From Anaerolineae bacterium (GTDB taxonomy: Bacteria > Chloroflexota > Anaerolineae > Aggregatilineales > J027), in NCBI GenBank assembly GCA_019913005.1, contig JAIOHL010000129.1, positions 1 to 53,833 on the forward strand: a DNA stretch of 53,833 nucleotides, given 5' to 3'. The translations under genes were made by a program, and so were the position numbers. The notes beneath the pieces are model-generated. The model did not search any database and was not told where the DNA came from. It saw only the letters and a program-made list of their open reading frames with translations. Position 1 is the stretch's first letter. The number at the start of each line of letters is the position of its first letter. This document shows positions 35,818 through 44,026 of this stretch, one piece after another.

Positions 35818-37053
35818 TCACTTCAACTCAAGGGTGAACCAGAATGAATCATCTATAAATGACGAATACTTGTCAGCACTAACTTCAAGGCAGATGACAT
35901 AATCTCCAGCTTTATCTATTGTCCATTCTAAGGAATCAGATACAGGTATACCACCTCCAACAATTTCTCCCTTTTCCTCGGTAATTGTCCAATCTCCTTG
36001 CCAAGCGTTATCGGTGCTTCGGTAAAGATGCCAAAATAACTTGCTATCCTGTTCGGATTGTTCATAACGGCTGTTTGTTGATTCCAGTTTTACGGTGAGG
36101 GTTTTGCCTACATCGCCATCATCTAAAGTGAAATTATGAAAAGCACACATGTTTCCACTCCAAATGGGAACCGTACTGTCGTCTTCAAATTTTAATTGGT
36201 ATCTATTGTTGGCCTTTTCATCATCCCCCCCCAACACGCCCGATAGCAGCAGCCCGACAATCACAATGATAATCAATGCCGCGAGAACCGCCCCACCTGC
36301 TAATAACGGGATTGCACGACTGCTTTTTCGGGGGCCAGCCGCACTGACTTTGGCTTGAAAGGCCGCCGATGACCCTTCGGAATGTTGTTTGTCCCAATCC
36401 TGTGGGGCATTGGGGCGTGGTTGCATCACCGGAATGGAGGGAGCCGTCTGGGCATTTTGCTGTTGACGGGCTTGCTCATCGGCACGGCGTTGGGCATCAA
36501 TCTGGACTTGCCGACGACGTTCATTTTCTTCGGCTTGACGTTGGGCCGCGATTTGAGCCTGACGTTTTTGCTCGGCTTCAACGGACTGACGATGGATTTC
36601 GGCTAATCGCTGACGTTCGGCTTCTTCGGCTTGGCGCTTTTGTTCGGCTGGGCTTAGGACTCCGACGCGGCGACACACATTTTCGACGAGACCCTCAATT
36701 CCGGCGGCTTGATTTTGGGTCAGGTCAACGAATTGAATCCCTGCCAACTGCACGGGGATTTTGGTTTTCTGGGCCATGACGGGCAGAATAGCCTTGCGGT
36801 TATCTTGGGCATAATGAATTTCCCGCAACACAAAACTGCGGGGTTCGGTAGCCCGGTTAACATCAGGGGACATCAGCACCAGCATCAAGTCACAGTGGTC
36901 AATTTCATCTTGGATTTGGACGGCCCAATCTTCACCGGATTCTAGTGACTCATCCATCCATGCAGTCAGGCCATTGACCGAACGGAGTGCATCACGGATT
37001 CTCAGCGCAATGGGTTGTGTATCTACTTTGGCGTAGCTGATGAAAATATGCAC
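35818..37053 (-). CDS. Membrane-anchored TIR-domain protein with extracytoplasmic beta-rich domain
   Basis: 411 residues. Residues 1-130 form a bacterial TIR domain: HIFISYAK, WMDESLESGEDW, LMLVLMSPDV, and FVLREIHYA, where E79 could be the NADase glutamate. Residues 135-205 are a Gln/Arg/Glu-rich coiled coil. A single membrane helix (about 247-273, AIPLLAGGAVLAALIIIVIV) is followed by a beta-rich domain of about 135 residues. Basic residues before the helix put the TIR part in the cytosol. TIR domains often cleave NAD+ or make signal nucleotides in defence. Here the outer domain could sense a ligand, but that is inference. It lies downstream of vapBC and has its own promoter. Confidence 0.85.
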   Translation of the reverse strand: MHIFISYAKVDTQPIALRIRDALRSVNGLTAWMDESLESGEDWAVQIQDEIDHCDLMLVLMSPDVNRATEPRSFVLREIHYAQDNRKAILPVMAQKTKIPVQLAGIQFVDLTQNQAAGIEGLVENVCRRVGVLSPAEQKRQAEEAERQRLAEIHRQSVEAEQKRQAQIAAQRQAEENERRRQVQIDAQRRADEQARQQQNAQTAPSIPVMQPRPNAPQDWDKQHSEGSSAAFQAKVSAAGPRKSSRAIPLLAGGAVLAALIIIVIVGLLLSGVLGGDDEKANNRYQLKFEDDSTVPIWSGNMCAFHNFTLDDGDVGKTLTVKLESTNSRYEQSEQDSKLFWHLYRSTDNAWQGDWTITEEKGEIVGGGIPVSDSLEWTIDKAGDYVICLEVSADKYSSFIDDSFWFTLELK

Positions 37054-37094
37054 GGCCTAATATTCCCAAAAAAATTCATGTATCTATAAATGCG

Positions 37095-37123
37095 ATTGTA
37101 GCAGGAAATGGAGTGGGGGACAA
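37095..37123 (-). promoter_or_regulatory. Promoter of the TIR gene
   Basis: Minus strand: TTGTCC (37123-37118), 17-bp spacer, TACAAT (37100-37095) with a TGC extension. Transcription near 37088. The -10 region lies in a 21-bp block (37091-37111) that is repeated exactly at the vapBC promoter. Confidence 0.7.
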
Positions 37124-37140
37124 AATGAACGCGCAGTATT

Positions 37141-37527
37141 TCAAGGTGGAGACAACAATATCAAGTTGGGTACTCGCTGAAAATGCTTTGAATTCAATGT
37201 GAAAAGTGGCAACTGATGATGCAATGCCGTCGCCGCGATAAATGTATCCAAAGCACCAATCGTTTGATTCTGTTTAACCAAAGCCACTAATAAATCGGCG
37301 GCTTGTAGCAAAACTGCCTGTGTGAGTGGATAAGTTGAGATGCCCGCAAAATGTGTATCAAATTCGCGTTGCCGCCCTGCTCTTCGTGCGCCAACCTCTA
37401 ATTCAAATACTACAATTTCACTTACTAAGGGGTCGCCATATTTAGATTTTGCTTTTTGGAAGACCGTCGGTTGTTTCTGTCGCATATGAGCAATCAAAAC
37501 ACTCGTATCTACAAAGAATTGAGCCAT
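37141..37527 (-). CDS. vapC: VapC-type PIN-domain toxin ribonuclease
   Basis: 128 residues from the ATG at 37527. The PIN acidic residues are D7 (FFVDTSVLI), E42 (SEIVVFELEVG) and D94 (GALDTFIAA), with a late TLNSKHF block where N112 replaces the usual fourth acid/asparagine site. PIN toxins cut RNA, often tRNA or rRNA, and are held by the partner antitoxin. It overlaps the antitoxin gene by 19 bp. Family firm; the RNA target is unknown. Confidence 0.9.
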   Translation of the reverse strand: MAQFFVDTSVLIAHMRQKQPTVFQKAKSKYGDPLVSEIVVFELEVGARRAGRQREFDTHFAGISTYPLTQAVLLQAADLLVALVKQNQTIGALDTFIAATALHHQLPLFTLNSKHFQRVPNLILLSPP

Positions 37528-37754
37528 TGTTGCCACTCTTCGTCCCACTGCTGGCGGATACTTGCTAAATAGTCCTCAATACCTTCTATATCGGCCCACA
37601 GCCCTGCGGTACGCGCCAGAATATCGTCAATGTTTTCGGATGCCGTCGTGGTTGATTTCCACTCCACCTCAATTTCATCCCCTTCCTTTAATCCCGAAAT
37701 ATCCTCAAGCGGGATAAGCCGCCCATGTTCAAAGCGTAGTCGTAGGGTTGTCAT
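37509..37754 (-). CDS. vapB: VapB-type antitoxin (AF2212/DUF104-like)
   Basis: 81 residues. The N-terminal strand set MTTLRLRFEHGRLIPLEDIS plus GLKEGDEIEVEW matches the small beta-domain of AF2212/DUF104-like antitoxins; the acidic C-terminal helix (SIRQQWDEEWQQWL) is the likely toxin-neutralising part. The ribosome site AGAGGTGA lies six bases before the ATG. It comes first in the pair with the toxin behind it in overlap, the standard order, and probably binds and represses its own promoter. Confidence 0.85.
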   Translation of the reverse strand: MTTLRLRFEHGRLIPLEDISGLKEGDEIEVEWKSTTTASENIDDILARTAGLWADIEGIEDYLASIRQQWDEEWQQWLNSL

Positions 37755-37786
37755 TTTTATTCACCTCTCGCCAATCAGCCCTTGCG

Positions 37787-37815
37787 ATTGTAGCAGGAAA
37801 TGGGATGTCGAACAA
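37787..37815 (-). promoter_or_regulatory. Promoter of vapBC
   Basis: Minus strand: TTGTTC (37815-37810), 17-bp spacer, TACAAT (37792-37787) with TGC extension. Transcription near 37780, 26 nt before vapB. Shares the exact 21-bp block (37783-37803) with the TIR promoter. Confidence 0.7.
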
Positions 37816-37882
37816 AACGAAGTGAGACTTGCAATGCTCTAATAAATCGCGGAAATCTTGAACGCATTTCAGGCCCAACAAG

Positions 37883-37891
37883 TGTTATACT
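37883..37891 (+). promoter_or_regulatory. Possible extended -10 promoter of the aminotransferase gene
   Basis: TGTTATACT gives TATACT at 37886-37891 with a TG extension, 45 bp before the start codon. There is no fitting -35 box. Confidence 0.45.
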
Positions 37892-37935
37892 CAAACCCTC
37901 ACTTTGCCCATAAGTTTAGGAGAAAACAGAGGTTC

Positions 37936-39093
37936 ATGCCCAAATTTATCGCAGACCGGATTGAGATGGTGCCGCCATCTGGCATCCGTAAATTTTTCGA
38001 CATTGCTGCCACAATGGACGATGTGATTTCGCTGGGAATTGGAGAACCGGATTTTACCTCGCCTGCCGGAGTGATTCAGGCTGGGATTGAGGCCCTTAAG
38101 CACGGTGAAACCCACTACACCAGCAACAATGGCCTGATTGAGCTACGCGAGGCAATTTCTCGGTACATCAATCGGCTGTATGGCATTGAATATGACCCTG
38201 AGCATGAATTATTGGTGGCGGTGGGCGTCAGCGAGGCAATGTATTTGGCGGTCACAGCGACCATCAATCTAGGTGAAGAGGTGATTATCCCCGAACCCTG
38301 CTTTGTCTCCTATATGCCCGAAGTGGTGTTTGCGGGTGGCGTTCCGGTTATGGTGCCCTGCTATTTTGAGCAAGATTTTCAAGTGGCTCCGGCGGATATT
38401 GAAAAAGCCATTACCCCGCGTACCAAAGCGATTTTATTGGGCTATCCCAACAACCCCACCGGGGCCGTCCTTACCCGCGAACGATTGTTAGAGATTGCCA
38501 AGATCGCTGAAAAACATGATCTGCTCGTCATTTCCGACGAAATCTATGACCGTTTGGTTTATGGCGTGCCACACACCCAATTTGCGACCCTGCCCAATAT
38601 GCGCGAACGCACCGTTGTGTTGGGGGGATTCAGCAAGAGCCATGCCATGACGGGCTGGCGTATTGGTTATGCTGCCGCGCCAGAACCCATCATTAATGCC
38701 ATGCGCCGGATTCATCAATATACGATTATGTCGGCACCCACCGTTGCCCAATATGCCGCCCTCAAAGCCCTTGAACACGAAGAAGAAGTGCAGGCGATGG
38801 TCGCCGAATATGATCGCCGCCGTAAATTGTTGGTGAATGGTCTCAATCAATTAGGCTTGGATTGTTTTGAGCCTCGTGGCGCGTTCTATGCCTTTCCGCG
38901 TATCAAAGCCAGTGGCATGGATGAAAACACCTTCTCGGAAAAACTGCTCTATGAGGAAAAAGTGGCGGTTGTGCCAGGGAGTGCCTTTGGGGTGAGTGGC
39001 GAAGGCTTTGTGCGGGCTTGCTATGCCACGTCCTATGAAAAAATCGAAGAGGCCCTTGAGCGTCTGCACCGATTTATGCAGCGATATGGCTAA
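37936..39093 (+). CDS. Class I/II PLP-dependent aminotransferase
   Basis: 385 residues from the ATG at 37936 (AGGAG and AGAGG upstream; the frame runs further up without support). Features are ISLGIGEPDFTSP, HYTSNNGLIELREAI, NNPTGAVL (with the Asn that holds the cofactor), VISDEIYDRLVYG, and the PLP lysine in LGGFSKSHAMTGWRIGYA. The type is the aspartate/aromatic aminotransferase I-gamma group, which transfers amino groups between amino acids and 2-oxo acids. The exact substrate is unknown. gatB follows 75 bp after the stop. Confidence 0.93.
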   Translation: MPKFIADRIEMVPPSGIRKFFDIAATMDDVISLGIGEPDFTSPAGVIQAGIEALKHGETHYTSNNGLIELREAISRYINRLYGIEYDPEHELLVAVGVSEAMYLAVTATINLGEEVIIPEPCFVSYMPEVVFAGGVPVMVPCYFEQDFQVAPADIEKAITPRTKAILLGYPNNPTGAVLTRERLLEIAKIAEKHDLLVISDEIYDRLVYGVPHTQFATLPNMRERTVVLGGFSKSHAMTGWRIGYAAAPEPIINAMRRIHQYTIMSAPTVAQYAALKALEHEEEVQAMVAEYDRRRKLLVNGLNQLGLDCFEPRGAFYAFPRIKASGMDENTFSEKLLYEEKVAVVPGSAFGVSGEGFVRACYATSYEKIEEALERLHRFMQRYG

Positions 39094-39099
39094 ATGTGG

Positions 39100-39128
39100 T
39101 TGAGGTTTTGGCCCAATTTTGTTAAGCT
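39100..39128 (+). promoter_or_regulatory. Possible promoter of gatB
   Basis: TTGAGG (39100-39105), 17-bp spacer, TAAGCT (39123-39128), 41 bp before the gatB start. The -10 box is weak. Confidence 0.35.
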
Positions 39129-39168
39129 AGAATCATCACCTATCCAATTCAATCAATCGAAAATACGA

Positions 39169-40641
39169 ATGGCGACTAAGATACAAACACCCGCTTATGA
39201 AGCAGTCATCGGCATGGAAATCCATGCAGAATTGATGACCGAAAGCAAAATGTTTTGCCGCTGTGCAGTGGTGGATTTGACCACTGCCCAACCCAACACA
39301 GCGGTTTGTCCGGTTTGTTTGGGAATGCCGGGAGTTTTGCCCGTCATCAACCAGCAGGCCATTGAATATGGCATTATGGTCGGACTGGCCTTGAACTGCG
39401 AAATTGCCGAGTTTAACCAGTTTGCCCGCAAGAATTATTTCTATCCCGACCTGCCCAAAGGCTATCAAATTAGCCAATATGAATTTCCGCTGGCGGTCAA
39501 CGGTTATGTCATGATTGATCTACCCGATGGCAGCACTAAACGCATTGGGATTCGCCGTGCCCATCTGGAAGAGGACACCGGAAAAAATACCCACCTCAGC
39601 GATGGCACGAGTCTAGTGGACTTCAATCGTTCCGGTGTGCCGCTGTTAGAAATCGTAACGGAACCAGATATTCAGAGTGCCGAGGAAGCCGAAGCCTACT
39701 GCCGCAAACTTCGCGCCATTCTGCAATATCTTGGGGTTAACAGCGGCGATATGAGCAAAGGTGTGCTGCGCGTCGAAGCCAATATCTCGGTACGGCCTGT
39801 CGGTTCTAGCGAATTTCGCAACCGCACCGAAGTCAAAAATCTCAACAGTATTCGCAATATGTTCCGTGCTGCCGAATATGAAATTGAGCGCCAAATCCAA
39901 GTATGGGAATCGGGTGGCTCGGTGGTTCAAGAAACACGTGGTTGGGATGAGCAAAAACAAAAGACGTTCAGCCAGCGCAGCAAAGAATCCGCCCACGACT
40001 ACCGCTATTTTCCAGAACCCGATTTGCCTGTGCTGGAAATCTCGCGCGAATGGGTGGAACGTGTCCGTGCCCATATGCCCGAACTGCCGGATACTAAACG
40101 CGAACGCTTTATGAATGCTCTCGGTCTGAGTGCCTATGATGCGAGTGTCTTGGTAGCGGATCGCCCGATTGCCGATTATTTTGAAAATGCCGTCAAAGCA
40201 GGTGGGGACGCCAAAATCATCGCCAATTGGATGATGGGTGAACTATTCCGCCTGATGAATAAATCCGGCCTAGAGCGTGAACAAATTGACGAAATCAGCG
40301 TGAAGCCTGAACAATTAGTTGAGGTGATCCAGTTAATTGAGAAAAAGACAATTAACAACAATGCTGGTAAAAAAGTGCTGGAAATCGTGTATAATAAAGG
40401 TGGTGAGGTATCACATATCATTCAATCAGAGGGGCTTGCCCAACAATCTGATGAAGGTGTTTTACGCACCACGGTGATGCAAGTATTGGAACAAAATCCC
40501 AACGAAGTGACCCGTTGGTTGAATGGCGAAGAAAAAGTCATCAAATTCCTAATGGGTCAGGTGATGCGAGCAATGCGCGGTACAGGTGATGCCCAAGCCG
40601 TGCAGCGTCTGTTGGAAGAAGAATTAAACAAGCGCAAGTAG
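39169..40641 (+). CDS. gatB: Asp-tRNA(Asn)/Glu-tRNA(Gln) amidotransferase subunit B
   Basis: 490 residues from the ATG at 39169, where family similarity begins (YEAVIGMEIHAEL); the ribosome site is poor. The zinc site is formed by C30, C32, C47 and C50 (FCRC...CPVC). Other blocks are FARKNYFYPDLPKGYQISQY, VDFNRSGVPLLEIVTEPD and KDYRYFPEPDLP-type (here HDYRYFPEPDLP), with a C-terminal YqeY-like tRNA-binding domain (from about 400). GatB phosphorylates and amidates misacylated Glu-tRNA(Gln) with GatA and GatC, which are not in this window. A very stable hairpin terminator follows. Confidence 0.96.
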   Translation: MATKIQTPAYEAVIGMEIHAELMTESKMFCRCAVVDLTTAQPNTAVCPVCLGMPGVLPVINQQAIEYGIMVGLALNCEIAEFNQFARKNYFYPDLPKGYQISQYEFPLAVNGYVMIDLPDGSTKRIGIRRAHLEEDTGKNTHLSDGTSLVDFNRSGVPLLEIVTEPDIQSAEEAEAYCRKLRAILQYLGVNSGDMSKGVLRVEANISVRPVGSSEFRNRTEVKNLNSIRNMFRAAEYEIERQIQVWESGGSVVQETRGWDEQKQKTFSQRSKESAHDYRYFPEPDLPVLEISREWVERVRAHMPELPDTKRERFMNALGLSAYDASVLVADRPIADYFENAVKAGGDAKIIANWMMGELFRLMNKSGLEREQIDEISVKPEQLVEVIQLIEKKTINNNAGKKVLEIVYNKGGEVSHIIQSEGLAQQSDEGVLRTTVMQVLEQNPNEVTRWLNGEEKVIKFLMGQVMRAMRGTGDAQAVQRLLEEELNKRK

Positions 40642-40651
40642 TTTGAAACCA

Positions 40652-40722
40652 GAGTAAAAGGGAAGCCAGTGGTTAGTTAAGAGAAGTTCCATCCAGAAAA
40701 CAGTCATCAACACCTTTTACTC
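40652..40722 (+). other. Perfect 10-bp inverted repeat in the gatB 3' region
   Basis: GAGTAAAAGG (40652-40661) and CCTTTTACTC (40713-40722) are exact reverse complements, 51 nt apart, just before the terminator. In the transcript they would enclose a 51-nt loop. Either a structured 3' end or the relic of an inserted element. Confidence 0.45.
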
Positions 40723-40729
40723 GACTCTA

Positions 40730-40780
40730 AACGGTGTTATCTCTCTCGTCGTAGGGCACGGGAGTGATAACACTGTTTTT
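40730..40780 (+). terminator. Strong rho-independent terminator after gatB
   Basis: AACGGTGTTATC (40730-40741) pairs with GATAACACTGTT (40766-40777, one G-U). After a 1x1 mismatch, CTCTCGT (40743-40749) pairs with ACGGGAG (40758-40764, one wobble) around an 8-nt loop. Five T end the structure. Confidence 0.85.
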
Positions 40781-40846
40781 AATTCTCTACTAGACCAAGA
40801 CAAATGCCCTTGTCAGATTCCCGCCCATCGCGCAAAATGTTGCCCT

Positions 40847-41590
40847 ATGAACGACATTCACAACCCTTCACCCCTCGCTGCCCGACGCGGCGAGCCTTCA
40901 TATGTATGGCGCAGCGGGCAAGAACGCCGTCTGCAAATGGTTTTGGCACAGGTTAATCTCGAAAAGAAGCGGGTACTGGATGCTGGCTGCGGCAATGGCG
41001 TTTATGCAGCCAAATTTATTGAACGCTGCCACGCCCAAGCTGAAGCCTTTGAAATCGAGTTCGCGCGTGTCGCCGAGGCGCAATATCATGTCCCCCATGC
41101 GGTAGTGGCACGCGGCGAAGCATTTCCCTATCCTGATAATTACTTTGATGCGGTATTCTCCAACGAGGTGATTGAGCATGTGGATAACGACCAGCAGATG
41201 GCGGCTGAATTGGTACGTGTCACCAAACCCGGCGGACGCATTATGATTTTTTGCCCCAATCGCTGGTATCCGGTGGAGCAGCATGGACATTATTGGAAGG
41301 GCCAATATCACTTTGGCAACACGCCCCTAATTAATTATTTGCCGGATCGCTGGCGTAATAAACTTGCCCCCCATGTTCGCACGTATACGGCGCGGGGGAT
41401 TCGGCGTCTATTTGACGGGCAGCCCGTTCGTGTGGTGCATCATACCCGCATTTTCGGTGGTTATGACAACATCGTGCGACGTGCTCCCACGCTGGGTAAG
41501 TTGATTCAAAACACCCTCTATACATTGGAAAAAACACCGTTCCGCTGGTTCGGTTTATCACATTGGTTGGTGTTGGAGAAATTATCGTAA
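40847..41590 (+). CDS. Class I SAM-dependent methyltransferase
   Basis: 247 residues from the ATG at 40847. Motif I is RVLDAGCGNGVYAAKFIE (about 42-59), later GEAFPYPDNYFDAVFSNEVIEHV and LVRVTKPGGRIMIFCPN. The layout is Methyltransf_11/25. A substrate is not evident; the C-terminal part (FGGYDNIVRRAPTLGKL) resembles methyltransferases found with polysaccharide or lipid genes. The stop TAA shares its last A with the next start (TAATG), so translation is coupled to the METTL25-like gene. Confidence 0.85.
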   Translation: MNDIHNPSPLAARRGEPSYVWRSGQERRLQMVLAQVNLEKKRVLDAGCGNGVYAAKFIERCHAQAEAFEIEFARVAEAQYHVPHAVVARGEAFPYPDNYFDAVFSNEVIEHVDNDQQMAAELVRVTKPGGRIMIFCPNRWYPVEQHGHYWKGQYHFGNTPLINYLPDRWRNKLAPHVRTYTARGIRRLFDGQPVRVVHHTRIFGGYDNIVRRAPTLGKLIQNTLYTLEKTPFRWFGLSHWLVLEKLS

Positions 41591-42789
41591 TGGAAGATTA
41601 TCGTGAAATTATCCGCGAAAATATCCTTAACGAGGCCATTTTCATTCGGGCGACCTTTAGTGGTCATCAGACTGGCGCGCCCTCACGATGGCAAAAAATT
41701 GTGATTCGACCTGTCGAACTCAAAAATCTGCGCCATCTGCAATTTTCCTATTTTGACGACAAACGTGACATCACCAAAAATTATGCGGGTGAGGAGGCGA
41801 TTGTTACATTGGATGAGGCTCTCACCCTGCCGTTCCGCAATTTCAACATCCAGACCACCAATGGCGATGTCCAAATTATTCTCAGCAAAAAAGGCAAACC
41901 TCAAATTTACCGCTCCAGCACCGACGAGCCGCGCCGCATCAAAACCAGCCATGACCGCGAAAAATCGGTGATGCTTTCGCCGGATTCCGCGACGCCCTAT
42001 TTGCAAGCAGTCGGTATCATGACCCAAGACGGCAAAATCCGCTCGGATATGCAGAGCAAATATCGGCAGATCAACGAATTTTTGCGCCTAGTACAGGAAG
42101 TCGGTGAACTCGACAAACTCGTCAATTTGAATCGTACTATCAATGTAGTGGACTGTGGCTGTGGCAATGCCTATTTGACGTTCGCAGCCTATTATTATTT
42201 GACCCACGTTTTGGAACTGCCTGTTGAGATGGCCGGGATTGATGTTAACCGCGAACTGCTGACCCGCCATTTCCAAAAAACGAAGGCTTTGGGTTGGGAG
42301 GGGTTAAGTTTTCGGGCCACACGCATTGGCGAATTTGTGCCAGAAGCCACCCCGGATATTGTCTTGGCCCTGCACGCTTGTGATACCGCGACGGACGACG
42401 CGATTGCGCTTGGCATTAAATCCGAAAGCCGCCTGATTATCTGCGCCCCATGCTGCCATCATCATTTACAGGAGCAGCTTCGTTTTCACCCCTCGCCGTC
42501 ACCATTTACGTCTGTCATGCGACACGGTATTTTGCATGAGCGCATGGGTGATATTCTGACCGATTCGCTGCGGGCACTGCTGTTGCGAATCATGGGCTAT
42601 CGAACGGACGTGGTGCAGTTTGTTTCCAGCGAACACACCGCCAAAAATCTCATGATTCGTGCTGTAAAAACCAGCAAACCCGGCGATCCACGCTTCATCC
42701 AAGAATATCTTGAACTCAAGAATTTTTGGAGAGTAACGCCCTATTTAGAAGAACTGATTGCCGAACCATTGGGACAGTTTACCGTTTAG
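41590..42789 (+). CDS. METTL25/RRNAD1-like SAM-dependent methyltransferase (Methyltransf_32 type)
   Basis: 399 residues from the ATG at 41590 (TAATG overlap). The first 160 residues have no clear motif. The methyltransferase core has VVDCGCGNAYLTFAAYYYL, MAGIDVNREL, then DIVLALHACDTATDDAIALG and the cysteine-histidine block IICAPCCHHHLQEQL. The last two are typical of the METTL25/GSTCD-like group (Methyltransf_32), some members of which are linked to RNA methylation. The substrate of the bacterial proteins is not established to my knowledge. It is coupled to the methyltransferase before it; the HAD gene follows after 11 bp. Confidence 0.75.
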   Translation: MEDYREIIRENILNEAIFIRATFSGHQTGAPSRWQKIVIRPVELKNLRHLQFSYFDDKRDITKNYAGEEAIVTLDEALTLPFRNFNIQTTNGDVQIILSKKGKPQIYRSSTDEPRRIKTSHDREKSVMLSPDSATPYLQAVGIMTQDGKIRSDMQSKYRQINEFLRLVQEVGELDKLVNLNRTINVVDCGCGNAYLTFAAYYYLTHVLELPVEMAGIDVNRELLTRHFQKTKALGWEGLSFRATRIGEFVPEATPDIVLALHACDTATDDAIALGIKSESRLIICAPCCHHHLQEQLRFHPSPSPFTSVMRHGILHERMGDILTDSLRALLLRIMGYRTDVVQFVSSEHTAKNLMIRAVKTSKPGDPRFIQEYLELKNFWRVTPYLEELIAEPLGQFTV

Positions 42790-42800
42790 AAAGCACCTGC

Positions 42801-43457
42801 ATGTCAAAAGCCATTCTCTTTGATTTGGATGATACCCTGCTTGACCGCGAAGCCTCTATTGAACCGATTGCGACTCATCAATACAAAAAGTATGGGATTC
42901 AATATGCTCCTCTTGCGGCGTATGTAGAACGTTTTAAAACATTGGACGATCACGGCTATGCAGATCGGCATCAATTGTTTCGGACACTGGTTGCCGACTT
43001 TAAAATAGACGCCGATTCAGAAGATATGTTGTGGGATTATCGCCGCCAGACATGGCAAGTCGCACAGCTATTTGAGGATGCCTTGCAAGTGTTATCGGTT
43101 TTTCGGGATCGTGGATACAAACTGGGCATCATTACAAATGGGTCAACCACAATGCAAAGTGGCAAATTGGAAGCGACGGGTTTGCAAGAAATTGTAGACG
43201 TGGCCCTTATTTCGGAGCAGGTAGGTGTCAGCAAACCCGACCCACTGATTTTTCAACAAGCCGCTGAACGGTTATCCGCACCACTCCCAAACTGCATTTT
43301 TGTGGGCGATCATCCAGTTCGGGATGTGATGGGCGCGGCCCAAGCAGGCATGACAGCCATTTGGCAGGTGGCCCATCTCGCATGGCCGGATGACCTTACC
43401 GTCAGACCCCATCACACTATTCAGCGACTTAGTGATTTGCTGACGCTGGCTCTCTAA
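42801..43457 (+). CDS. HAD-superfamily hydrolase (haloacid dehalogenase-like phosphatase)
   Basis: 218 residues from the ATG at 42801. Motif I is FDLDDTLLD (nucleophile D8, acid/base D10), motif II IITNGSTTMQ, motif III K at SKPDPLIF and motif IV FVGDHPVRDVMGA. A helical cap lies between motifs I and II (class C1). Members hydrolyse small phosphorylated metabolites; this one looks like the YjjG/phosphoglycolate-phosphatase-like group. It ends 3 bp before the convergent phosphoribosyltransferase gene. Confidence 0.92.
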   Translation: MSKAILFDLDDTLLDREASIEPIATHQYKKYGIQYAPLAAYVERFKTLDDHGYADRHQLFRTLVADFKIDADSEDMLWDYRRQTWQVAQLFEDALQVLSVFRDRGYKLGIITNGSTTMQSGKLEATGLQEIVDVALISEQVGVSKPDPLIFQQAAERLSAPLPNCIFVGDHPVRDVMGAAQAGMTAIWQVAHLAWPDDLTVRPHHTIQRLSDLLTLAL

Positions 43458-43460
43458 AGG

Positions 43461-44024
43461 CTATTTTTTATCTACAAACACAGGTAAGTGGCCTAGCGCT
43501 TTGACATTTGTCCACTTGGCCTGATCGCCTTCCGTAAAAATAGCGGCTTCGGCAATAATCTCGGCTCCCGCTTTTTCCATCAAGATACGCATAGCCTGAA
43601 GGGTGCTGCCGGTACTAATGACATCATCAATCAATGCCACACGTCGCCCGGTAATGTTTTTGATGTCTCTTTCGTCCAAATAGAGTGTTTGGGTTTTTCC
43701 GGTGGTGATGGACAGCGTCTCGGCCTTGAGTGCTTTCCCCATATAGGGCTTATAGTCCTTGCGTAATACTGCGTAAGGCACATCCATCACCTTGCTTAAG
43801 GCATAAATCAGTGGGATGCTTTTGGCTTCCGGCGTTACCAACATTTCCGGGCCAAGATCGGCAAGTTCTTCGGCAAGCCCTTTGGAGGCGGCCTCAACCA
43901 GTTCGTTGTCTCCCAAAATATTGAGGATGGCGATCCGAATTCCCGGTGCGACCTCAAATAAAGGTAAATCGCGCTCTACCCCAGCGACATTCACTTTAAA
44001 AACTTCACGTGGTTCGTCGGCCAT
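43461..44024 (-). CDS. Type I phosphoribosyltransferase (adenine/purine type)
   Basis: 187 residues. The PRPP-binding motif is RVALIDDVISTGSTL (128-142). The hood has LVTPEAKSIPLIYALSKVM and VPYAVLRKDYKPYMG, as in adenine or xanthine phosphoribosyltransferases. The enzyme would join a free base to PRPP. The base cannot be told from the sequence; adenine or a modified purine is likely. It starts 2 bp after a 151-aa gene of unknown function, so they form a two-gene operon. Confidence 0.87.
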   Translation of the reverse strand: MADEPREVFKVNVAGVERDLPLFEVAPGIRIAILNILGDNELVEAASKGLAEELADLGPEMLVTPEAKSIPLIYALSKVMDVPYAVLRKDYKPYMGKALKAETLSITTGKTQTLYLDERDIKNITGRRVALIDDVISTGSTLQAMRILMEKAGAEIIAEAAIFTEGDQAKWTNVKALGHLPVFVDKK

Positions 44025-44026
44025 AA

